A DNA stretch of 6,969 bases from positions 1 through 6,969 of the forward strand of contig JAILQR010000061.1 of assembly GCA_024698845.1 (NCBI GenBank), read 5' to 3'. How positions within the stretch are numbered: position 1 is the stretch's first letter; each line of letters starts with the position of its first letter. The translations under genes and the position numbers were made by a program. This DNA comes from Bacilli bacterium (GTDB taxonomy: Bacteria > Bacillota_I > Bacilli_A > RF39 > UBA660). The notes beneath the pieces are model-generated. The model was not told where the DNA came from. It made no database searches and worked only from the letters and a program-made list of their open reading frames with translations. Below, piece after piece: positions 1 through 6,294 of this stretch.

Positions 1-17
1 GTAGGAAGATGTATCAT
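1..17 (-). CDS. Possible 5' end of a gene downstream of valS
   Basis: After the valS stop at 33-35, the minus strand has an ATG at 17-15 in the same frame, followed by codons for I, H, L and P up to the window edge. AGGG at 29-26 lies 8 bases upstream and could serve as a weak Shine-Dalgarno sequence. Only five codons are visible, so this could be chance. No function can be proposed. Confidence 0.2.
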
Positions 18-32
18 TTTAACAGCCCTAAA

Positions 33-2387
33 TCACATCAAGAAATATGGACTATAGATAACAGCTATAATATTATTTGATAATACATTATAAGAATTAA
101 TATCTAATTCATCAGTTGTAATTGAATCTTCTAGTTTTAACATTTTAATTAAAAGTTCATTTGGAATAGATTCAAATTTGATTTTCATATCTTTAGTAAT
201 GTTATTTTCTTTTTTAACATTTCTAAAGTTTTTGATAAATAGTATTTCATCATCAACTATTAATTCTTCATCTTCAAAAATTTGTTTTTTATCGTAAGTT
301 GGATATGAAGAAATCATAATTGATTCTGCATCCTTAATTGGAAGCATTTGATAAATTTCTTCAGTAACAAATGGCATAAATGGATGAAGCATTTTAAGTA
401 TTCCAGTTAAGATGTAACAAAGTACTGATTTAGTAGTTTCATCATCTAAACTGAATTTTGCCATTTCAATATAATTTGAGCAGAAATCATCATATACAAA
501 GCTATATAATTCAGATCCTACAATATTAAAATCATATTTATCCATATGTTTTGTTACGTTTTTAACTACTTTGTTGTATTTAGTTAAAATCCACTTATCA
601 ATATCTTTTAGATTTTCTAACTTAATTTCTTTTAATCCTTCGATATTCATAAGAGCAAATCTTGATGCATTCCAAATTTTATTTATATAGTTCCATGTAG
701 ATTTAATTTTTTCTTCATCAAATCTCATGTCAGTTCCTTTAGATACATCAGTTGCAAGATAATATCTTAGTGAATCTGCACCATATAATTTAATCATATC
801 AAATGGATCAATACCATTTCCTAAACTCTTAGAGAATTTTCTACCTAGTTTATCTCTGATTAATCCATGAATTAAACAATCCTCAAATGGTCTTTGACCT
901 AAGATTTTTTCTCCTTGGAAAGTCATTCTATTAACCCAGAATGGGATAATATCATAACCTGTTACTAAACATTGATTTGGATAATATTTTTCTAATAGTT
1001 TAGTATTATGAGGCCATCCAAGTGTTGCAAATGGCCATAGAGCACTTGAGAACCATGTATCTAGTACATCGTTATCTTGTTCCCATCCTTCGCCTTCAGG
1101 AGCTTGCATACCAACATATATTTCATCACCTTTATACCACGCTGGAATTCTGTGCCCCCACCATAATTGACGAGATATGCACCAGTCATAAGTAATTTCC
1201 ATCCAGTGATTCATTGTTTTTTCATATCTAGTTGGTACAAAGTTTACTTTTTTATTTTTATCTTTTTGAGTTTCAAGAACTGTATCAGCAAGTGGTCTCA
1301 TTTTAACAAACCATTGTTTTTTAACCATAGGTTCAACCATAACTCCAGTTCTTTCACTATGTCCAACTTCGTGAACTAGTGGCTCAACTTCAAGAAGTAA
1401 ACCTTCTCTTTCAAGATCTTTTAATACTTCTTCACGACACTCTTCTCTTGTCATTCCAACATATTTACTTGGAACATTTTCATTCATTGTTGCATCATCA
1501 TTCATGATGATAATTCTTTCTAAGTTATGACGATTTCCAACTTCAAAGTCATTAGGGTCATGAGCTGGTGTTATTTTAACGCAACCAGTTCCTTTTTCCA
1601 TATCAGCATGTTCATCAGTAATTACCGGTATAGGTTTATTTACAATTGGTAAAATAACATTTTTGCCAACGAAATTTTTATATCTTTCATCATTTTCATT
1701 TACTGCAACAGCTGTATCACCAAATAATGTTTCTGGTCTTGTAGTTGCAACATCTAAATATTCTTCTGAGTTTTCTAATTTATATTTTAAGTGATAAAAT
1801 GCACTTTTTTCTTCACTATATACAACTTCTTCATTAGAAAGTGCAGTTTGAGCAGCAGGGTCCCAGTTGATTATTTTTTCTCCGCGATATATTAATCCTT
1901 CATTATAATAATCAACAAATACTTTTTTTACCGCTTCTTGAAGACCTTCATCTAATGTAAATCTTTCTTTTGAGTAATCAAGTGCAACTCCTAGTTTAGC
2001 CCACTGTGCTCTAATAATATCTCCATGTTCTTTAGTCCAGTCCCAGCAAGCATCTAAGAATTTTTCTCTACCATATTCGTATTTATCAATGCCTTTGTCT
2101 TTTAATCTTTTAACAACTTTTGCTTCAGTTGCAATTGCAGCATGGTCCATACCTGGAAGCCAGAATGCATCATAACCTTCCATCTTTTTATATCTAATAA
2201 TAATATCTTGAAGAGTTACATCCCATGCATGTCCTAAGTGAAGTACTCCTGTAACATTTGGTGGAGGTAGTACTATACAAAATGGTTTTTTATTTGATTC
2301 TTCCTCACATTTAAAATAACCATTATCTTTCCACATTTCATATTTATTTTCTTCAATTAAAGAATGATTATATTTTGTATCTAACAT
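33..2387 (-). CDS. valS: Valyl-tRNA synthetase (ValS), short C-terminus
   Basis: This class I aminoacyl-tRNA synthetase charges tRNA-Val with valine in the cytoplasm and hydrolyses misactivated threonine in its editing domain. What is seen: the HIGH-type motif HLGH at residues 50-53 after PPPNVTG; the CP1 editing domain around 190-345, with TTRPETLFGDTAV from 215 and HDPNDFEVG at 276-284; WCISRQLWWGHRIPAW at 402-417; DVLDTWFSSALWPF from 440; the KMSKS motif as KFSKS at 517-521; and a helical anticodon-binding domain from about 595 to 735. The ATG start has an AAGAGGG Shine-Dalgarno at 2394-2400, 6 bases upstream. The gene follows dut by 15 bases and shares its T-box leader. At 784 residues it is about 95 shorter than typical Bacillus ValS (about 880): it stops at TGA where the linker to the C-terminal coiled coil would begin. 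Identity is certain; whether the short end is natural is open. Confidence 0.98.
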   Translation of the reverse strand: MLDTKYNHSLIEENKYEMWKDNGYFKCEEESNKKPFCIVLPPPNVTGVLHLGHAWDVTLQDIIIRYKKMEGYDAFWLPGMDHAAIATEAKVVKRLKDKGIDKYEYGREKFLDACWDWTKEHGDIIRAQWAKLGVALDYSKERFTLDEGLQEAVKKVFVDYYNEGLIYRGEKIINWDPAAQTALSNEEVVYSEEKSAFYHLKYKLENSEEYLDVATTRPETLFGDTAVAVNENDERYKNFVGKNVILPIVNKPIPVITDEHADMEKGTGCVKITPAHDPNDFEVGNRHNLERIIIMNDDATMNENVPSKYVGMTREECREEVLKDLEREGLLLEVEPLVHEVGHSERTGVMVEPMVKKQWFVKMRPLADTVLETQKDKNKKVNFVPTRYEKTMNHWMEITYDWCISRQLWWGHRIPAWYKGDEIYVGMQAPEGEGWEQDNDVLDTWFSSALWPFATLGWPHNTKLLEKYYPNQCLVTGYDIIPFWVNRMTFQGEKILGQRPFEDCLIHGLIRDKLGRKFSKSLGNGIDPFDMIKLYGADSLRYYLATDVSKGTDMRFDEEKIKSTWNYINKIWNASRFALMNIEGLKEIKLENLKDIDKWILTKYNKVVKNVTKHMDKYDFNIVGSELYSFVYDDFCSNYIEMAKFSLDDETTKSVLCYILTGILKMLHPFMPFVTEEIYQMLPIKDAESIMISSYPTYDKKQIFEDEELIVDDEILFIKNFRNVKKENNITKDMKIKFESIPNELLIKMLKLEDSITTDELDINSYNVLSNNIIAVIYSPYFLM

Positions 2388-2402
2388 ATGTATCCCTCTT
2401 TC

Positions 2403-2843
2403 TTATTTAGTTCCTGTTGAACCAAATCCTTCATTATCTCTATCAGTTTCATCTAAACTATCTACCTCATTAAATGTAACATCTAAATAAGGCATAATAA
2501 TCATTTGAGCGACTCGTTCATTATTTTCTATTACTTGAACTTTATCTGAATCATTAAATATAGGAACTTTTATTTCTCCTCTATAATCACTATCTATAAC
2601 ACCAGTACAATTTGCTGGTCTTAAATTTCTTTTAGATGCAATTCCACTTCTTGCAAATATTCCTGCAAAGTATCCATCTGGAACTTCTAGTGATATTCCT
2701 GTTGAAACCATGTATGTTTCCCATGGATTTATTTCTTTTTTATCTTCATTCAAATAAGCATATAAATCATATCCAGCTGATTTAATAGTTCCTTTAGTAG
2801 GAATAATAGCATCATCATGTAATTTTTTTATATTTATTTTCAT
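2403..2843 (-). CDS. dut: dUTP diphosphatase (trimeric dUTPase)
   Basis: The enzyme hydrolyses dUTP to dUMP and pyrophosphate, keeping uracil out of DNA and supplying dUMP for thymidylate synthesis. The 146-residue protein is normal length for the homotrimeric family and shows all five motifs: SAGYDLYA around 22-29; ARSGIA at 64-69; GVIDSDYRGE at 81-90, with D84 the expected catalytic aspartate; ERVAQMI at 109-115; and EGFGSTG at 138-144, with F140 the expected uracil-stacking aromatic. The ATG at 2843 is chosen because AAGAGG lies 9 bases upstream and family similarity begins there. The same frame is open to an ATG at 2909, but those codons lie inside the T-box and terminator. dut is the first gene after the T-box and is followed 15 bases later by valS, so it is probably co-regulated with valine-tRNA charging. 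Confidence 0.97.
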   Translation of the reverse strand: MKINIKKLHDDAIIPTKGTIKSAGYDLYAYLNEDKKEINPWETYMVSTGISLEVPDGYFAGIFARSGIASKRNLRPANCTGVIDSDYRGEIKVPIFNDSDKVQVIENNERVAQMIIMPYLDVTFNEVDSLDETDRDNEGFGSTGTK

Positions 2844-2852
2844 TTCTATCAA

Positions 2853-2858
2853 CCTCTT
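2853..2858 (-). promoter_or_regulatory. Ribosome binding site deciding the dut start
   Basis: The minus strand reads AAGAGG, 9 bases before the ATG at 2843. It lies downstream of the T-box terminator (which ends near 2866), so it is present only on read-through transcripts. This supports the 146-residue dut over the 168-residue in-frame extension. Confidence 0.8.
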
Positions 2859-2865
2859 AAAATAT

Positions 2866-2898
2866 AAAAAATGATTCACCCAATAAGGGCGAATCATT
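2866..2898 (-). terminator. T-box intrinsic terminator
   Basis: The minus strand has a 12-bp stem, AATGATTCGCCC (2898-2887) against GGGTGAATCATT (2881-2870), with one G-T pair and a TTATT loop, followed by a run of six T (2871-2866). Its 5' arm directly follows the T-box sequence, so antiterminator formation should block it. As there is no other hairpin between 3124 and 2866, it probably also ends transcripts that read through from the upstream membrane-protein operon. Confidence 0.93.
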
Positions 2899-3099
2899 CG
2901 CGGTACCACCTTAATTTATAACTAATAATTTAGTTACCTTAATAGCCTTAATGCGGCCTAAACAATATACTCTACTTTATATTTCAAATATATAACTCCC
3001 AAGCTACCTTCAAGACATACCTTTTATTAGCTTTCACCATACGCTAACTCTCTTATCAAAAAGTAGTTATCTTTACTCCTCTTGTTCTTCGTTTTTTCA
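2866..3099 (-). promoter_or_regulatory. T-box leader, predicted tRNA-Val responsive
   Basis: Uncharged tRNA binding to this leader should favour an antiterminator and allow transcription of dut and valS. Elements seen, in minus-strand order: an AGTA S-turn strand at 3077-3074; a long stem I helix (3073-3058 with 3025-3012, one 2-base bulge); the AG-bulge motif AGAGAG at 3053-3048; an apical stem TTAGC/GCTAA (3047-3043/3031-3027) enclosing ATGGTGAAA; the 3' specifier strand GAAGGTAG at 3011-3004; a small hairpin TAACTA/TAGTTA at 2936-2931/2924-2919; and the T-box sequence AAGGTGGTACCGCG at 2912-2899. Reading the specifier strand as GAA-N-codon-purine gives GTA (Val) at 3007-3005. The TGGT of the antiterminator bulge would pair with ACCA, a tRNA with discriminator A, as in tRNA-Val. 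The 3' end is the intrinsic terminator described separately. Confidence 0.95.
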
Positions 3100-3105
3100 A
3101 AAAAT

Positions 3106-3134
3106 ATTATATTAGATAAAGGATTATAAATCAA
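3106..3134 (-). promoter_or_regulatory. Sigma-A-type promoter for the T-box-dut-valS operon
   Basis: The minus strand has TTGATT (3134-3129), a 17-base spacer and a perfect TATAAT (3111-3106). The expected transcription start is near 3099, just before the T-box stem I. The -35 box overlaps the last three sense codons of the upstream 281-residue gene, so the promoter is embedded in that gene's 3' end. Confidence 0.8.
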
Positions 3135-3969
3135 TAGTTTTTAATACTTCTTCACCTTTATATATTTCTATCTTATTATCTACTATTCTAGCTCTAGCAT
3201 CTATAGTTCCAACTTCTAGTTCACATTCACCTATTAGCTTATTCTTTTCAGATAAATCATATACTTGGTAAATGTATTTTTCATTAATAGCTCCAACGTA
3301 TTCACCAACTAGTTCTATGAAGTAGTGTTTTGTATTAATATATTCTGATAAGAATTCTATATTCTTAAAGTTGAATATATGGTAATCACCATCTTTAGTT
3401 TTTGTAATAATGTATCTATCATTATATTGTACTATTTGAGCACTATATTCTGGAGATATCTTTTTACCATTTTCATCAGTAATAAATGATGTAGTTGGTG
3501 ATGTAACCATAAAATGATTATCAGCTTCATTATATTGAATATATGTATATTTTGTATCATAAACATTTTCAACATCTTTATCTACTTTTATAAGTCCATA
3601 TAATCCAGAATCATTTACAACTATATATAAGTTGTTTGCAGGAAGTACTTCTCTATATTTATACTTAATTTCTGTTTTCATTGAATCAAATAAAACTATA
3701 TTATTTACACCATCATAAATAAACATATATTGATCATTAACTTTTTCTGTACCTTCTAAAATTTGACAATTTTCATAAGTACATTTATATCCATTAATCT
3801 CTTTAGTTGTTGTAGGAGGATTAGGTTTAGGTGGTTCTACATAAGGTTCTTCTTCCTCAATAGCACTAACATCATAAAATTTTATAAAATGATTTGATGT
3901 ACCAAATAAAGCAAATATAGTTGATATAGAAAATAATGCTGTAATTGCAACTAAATATGCTTTTTTCAT
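3124..3969 (-). CDS. Exported or anchored WG-repeat-like protein, unknown function
   Basis: The family is not recognised by name. The 281-residue product begins MKK followed by a hydrophobic stretch at about 4-23, so it is exported by Sec or N-terminally anchored. There is no lipobox cysteine; VSA at 34-36 is a possible but distant cleavage site. An acidic and proline/threonine-rich linker (37-55) leads to a beta-rich domain at about 57-281. This domain resembles the two modules of the upstream 726-residue protein: a Cys pair C63/C68, LYGLIKVD at 123-130, YNDRYIITK at 182-190 and FIEL at 217-220. The YG strands look like WG-type beta repeats. A third cysteine, C249, has no obvious partner. 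The ATG start has a strong AAAGGAGG 6 bases upstream. It lies 24 bases after the upstream gene, so the two are probably one transcript. Extracellular location is inferred; function is unknown. Confidence 0.88.
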   Translation of the reverse strand: MKKAYLVAITALFSISTIFALFGTSNHFIKFYDVSAIEEEEPYVEPPKPNPPTTTKEINGYKCTYENCQILEGTEKVNDQYMFIYDGVNNIVLFDSMKTEIKYKYREVLPANNLYIVVNDSGLYGLIKVDKDVENVYDTKYTYIQYNEADNHFMVTSPTTSFITDENGKKISPEYSAQIVQYNDRYIITKTKDGDYHIFNFKNIEFLSEYINTKHYFIELVGEYVGAINEKYIYQVYDLSEKNKLIGECELEVGTIDARARIVDNKIEIYKGEEVLKTIDL

Positions 3970-3993
3970 TCTATTCCTCCTTTTATATTCTTA

Positions 3994-6174
3994 TTAAATA
4001 CCAGGTTCTTCTTGTTTTTGAACTTGGATATAATCATTATTATTTTCACCATCAGTTATTTTTACAATATAACCGTTAGCTGTTTGTGAAACTTTAAACA
4101 TTGTTCCTTTTTTATAATCATTTGATGCTTTTATTTTGATTTTTTGTCCCATTACATTTACTCCAGGATTTGTGTATTCATATACTCCAAGAGTATTATC
4201 ACTTGAAATACCTACATAGTAGTTATTTTCAAGTTTAATAAAGTTATAACTATAGTTATCTACTTTATTAGCATCATGTTTATATAAGAAGTAATTTCCG
4301 CCTTGTTTTGATACCATGTAGTTATCATTATAACTCATAATTTTTCCGGCAACGTCTTTAGTTACTTCTTTACCACTATTATCATATAAAACATAAGTTC
4401 CACTAGATTTTTTACCTTGATAATATTCACCTATTTTTTCAAGTTCTTGATAATCAAATTTTAGAACAAAATCAACAGATGAATCATTTATTTTAAGTAA
4501 TCCATATTGATTTTTATTATTCTTAGCAATAATAAATGCACCATTAACATTTTTATTTGTTATAGCTCCATCAGTTAAACCAATTGCTTCAATTTCTGAA
4601 TATGGACCTGCTTTTTTAGATTGACTTAAATCATATAAATAATATCCTCCACTTGTTACAGAATCTCTAACAAATACGAATCGATTATTTAAAATAGGCA
4701 TAATTCCTGCTTGAACGTCATATGTCATATCATTATTTGATATAGCAGATGATGTTGCAATAGTACAGTGATCAAAATATCCTGTGGTATTTTTATTTTT
4801 GCATGTATATTTACCAATTAAATTAGTTTTAGCATCATCGCTATAAATATACAATATACCACTATAGTAACTTATAAATGGTTGAGCTTTATTTGCTTGT
4901 GCTTCTTTAATTGGAAGTATATCTGTTGCTTTTCCCCTTATAATAGTTACATTTTCATCATTAACTTCAACTTCGAAAGCAACTTCAGATGATATAACTT
5001 GATTATTAGCATCTAGGATGTATGTTTTATTATAATTAGTTGATGATAAAGGTATTGGTACTTCATTAAATTTAAGACCATCTTTATCGTATACAAGAAG
5101 TCCATTATCTAAAAGTGTCATATAGTATGGACCAACTATTTTAATAAATAAGAATTTTTTATTATCTTGTAGGTTAGTACCTTCATAGTTAAATATTTCA
5201 TATTTATTATCAGTTGATTTAGTTACAACAAAATTATCATTATAATCTACGATTTGATTTTCATGATTTGAACTTACACCGTTTTCAGTTAAATCAGCTA
5301 GATGATATTTGCCATCTTTTTTAAGTGAAATATATTTTGATGCCATTTCACTATTAATTAATCCGGCATAATCATATGAAAATGATATTGCTGTTTTAGG
5401 TTCTTCAGTAGATAAATCTAAAGCACCATATTTATCATGTTTATCCTTAAGAATAACAAAGTTTTTATTAACTTGAGATTGTTTAACTAGTTTGTATTCA
5501 TCGATATTACTTTTTGATTTAATACTATATAAAATAATATCATCATTAGTTCCTTTTTTATTATCTACGATAAATACGTAATTACCATCAATAATACTTG
5601 ATCTTAAAACTAATTTTTCATTTTCTTCATTCAGATAAATATCACCATTAAACTCATCTTCATTACTTTGATATGCTACATAACATTTTTTCTCATCTTT
5701 GTTTTTACATTCATATTTACCTATTTCATTTTTGTCAGCATCTTGAAATACTAATGTTCCATTTTTATAAATGTAATTATCTTCTTGAACAATAACATCT
5801 GGAGTTTTTTCTTTTTTATTATCGCCTTTTCCAAGGAATATAATTAAAAGTGCAATAATTAAAATCAAAACTGCAGCAGTAATAGAAATAGTTATAATCT
5901 TTTTCTTTTTAGAAAGTCCAGTCCACCAAGTTTTTATTTTTGAAACTATTTTTAATTTCTTTTTCTTTTTAGCTGGTTTTTCTTCCTTTTTCTTTTTAGA
6001 TTTTTTCTCTATTTCTTCTTCTGATAAAACTTCTACAGGACTTGTGAAATCAACTACCTTATTCTTTTCTTTTATTACATTAACTTCTTTTTGTCCTTCA
6101 TCTTCAATATTAAAGATTACAGTATCGTCTAAAGATTCAATATAATCTGTATTTTCTGTTACTTTATTACCCAC
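3994..6174 (-). CDS. Single-pass membrane protein with duplicated beta-rich extracellular module, unknown function
   Basis: The family is not recognised by name. From a GTG start the product is 726 residues. Residues 1-54 are acidic and low-complexity; 55-92 are extremely lysine-rich with a WW pair; 93-115 form one strongly hydrophobic helix. The rest is a Tyr/Asn/Lys-rich, beta-predicted region. The positive-inside rule places the N-terminus in the cytoplasm and residues 118-726 outside. The outer part is a tandem duplication. Module A (about 133-423) has C156/C164, KYGALDLS at 248-255, YNDNFVVTK at 311-319 and FIKIV at 343-347. Module B (about 434-720) has C458/C470, QYGLLKIN at 556-563, YNDNYMVSK at 615-623 and FIKL at 645-648. 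The YG strands resemble WG-type repeats, so a propeller-like or solenoid sheet fold is a guess. It is the first gene of an operon with the 281-residue protein, which holds a third module. A role in surface binding or envelope sensing is only inference. Confidence 0.88.
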   Translation of the reverse strand: MGNKVTENTDYIESLDDTVIFNIEDEGQKEVNVIKEKNKVVDFTSPVEVLSEEEIEKKSKKKKEEKPAKKKKKLKIVSKIKTWWTGLSKKKKIITISITAAVLILIIALLIIFLGKGDNKKEKTPDVIVQEDNYIYKNGTLVFQDADKNEIGKYECKNKDEKKCYVAYQSNEDEFNGDIYLNEENEKLVLRSSIIDGNYVFIVDNKKGTNDDIILYSIKSKSNIDEYKLVKQSQVNKNFVILKDKHDKYGALDLSTEEPKTAISFSYDYAGLINSEMASKYISLKKDGKYHLADLTENGVSSNHENQIVDYNDNFVVTKSTDNKYEIFNYEGTNLQDNKKFLFIKIVGPYYMTLLDNGLLVYDKDGLKFNEVPIPLSSTNYNKTYILDANNQVISSEVAFEVEVNDENVTIIRGKATDILPIKEAQANKAQPFISYYSGILYIYSDDAKTNLIGKYTCKNKNTTGYFDHCTIATSSAISNNDMTYDVQAGIMPILNNRFVFVRDSVTSGGYYLYDLSQSKKAGPYSEIEAIGLTDGAITNKNVNGAFIIAKNNKNQYGLLKINDSSVDFVLKFDYQELEKIGEYYQGKKSSGTYVLYDNSGKEVTKDVAGKIMSYNDNYMVSKQGGNYFLYKHDANKVDNYSYNFIKLENNYYVGISSDNTLGVYEYTNPGVNVMGQKIKIKASNDYKKGTMFKVSQTANGYIVKITDGENNNDYIQVQKQEEPGI
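4015..5778 (-). repeat. Protein-level tandem duplication inside the 726-residue membrane protein
   Basis: Module A occupies about 5778-4906 and module B about 4875-4015. In both, a Cys pair is followed by a YG strand, then a YNDN strand 59-63 residues later, then a FIK strand 30-32 residues after that. The two copies are well diverged in sequence, so the duplication is old and would not be seen as a DNA repeat. The protein of the 281-residue gene downstream matches the same plan. Confidence 0.75.
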
Positions 6175-6183
6175 GAGCAACCA

Positions 6184-6188
6184 CTCCT
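6184..6188 (-). promoter_or_regulatory. Ribosome binding site favouring GTG at 6174 over TTG at 6180
   Basis: The minus strand reads AGGAG at 6188-6184. It lies 9 bases before GTG (6174-6172) but only 3 bases before the in-frame TTG (6180-6178), which is too close. The GTG start removes two residues from the longest reading. Confidence 0.7.
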
Positions 6189-6201
6189 ATTATCAATACT
6201 G

Positions 6202-6231
6202 ATTATATCATATTAGGTAAAATAATATCAA
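6202..6231 (-). promoter_or_regulatory. Promoter of the membrane-protein operon
   Basis: The minus strand has TTGATA (6231-6226), an 18-base spacer and TATAAT (6207-6202), the latter preceded by TGA, giving an extended -10 (TGN-TATAAT). The start site would be near 6195, leaving a leader of about 20 bases before the GTG at 6174. Confidence 0.75.
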
Positions 6232-6262
6232 TAAAAGATAACGATTTAATTTTAAATTATTA

Positions 6263-6271
6263 TGATATAAT
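6263..6271 (+). promoter_or_regulatory. Extended -10 promoter for the HExxH gene
   Basis: The plus strand reads TGATATAAT at 6263-6271, a perfect extended -10. No good -35 hexamer lies 16-18 bases upstream (around 6243-6248 the sequence is GATTTA), so the TG extension probably compensates. The start would be near 6278, just before the Shine-Dalgarno sequence, giving a very short leader. Confidence 0.7.
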
Positions 6272-6280
6272 CTTATTAGA

Positions 6281-6287
6281 AAGGTGG
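6281..6287 (+). promoter_or_regulatory. Ribosome binding site deciding the start of the HExxH gene
   Basis: The plus strand reads AAGGTGG, 7 bases before the ATG at 6295. A nearer ATG at 6291 is only 3 bases away and its frame stops after six codons, so 6295 is the start. Confidence 0.8.
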
Positions 6288-6294
6288 AACATGT

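Noticed and set aside
33..35. TGA read as tryptophan (genetic code 4), which would extend ValS to the window edge
   Set aside because: About 20 tryptophans in ValS are all within a frame free of TGA. An AT-rich code-4 genome would use TGA for most of them. TGA is therefore a stop.
1167..1379. A 70-codon open frame on the plus strand inside valS
   Set aside because: It lies fully antisense to the conserved synthetase core, has no convincing ribosome binding site, and its product is a low-complexity Phe/Ser/His-rich string typical of a shadow frame.
2844..2909. A 22-residue N-terminal extension of dut to an ATG at 2909
   Set aside because: These codons are the T-box sequence and terminator stem. 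The good Shine-Dalgarno and the family start both point to 2843.
3832..3969. Lipoprotein signal in the 281-residue protein
   Set aside because: There is no cysteine after the hydrophobic segment; the first one is C63, inside the folded module.
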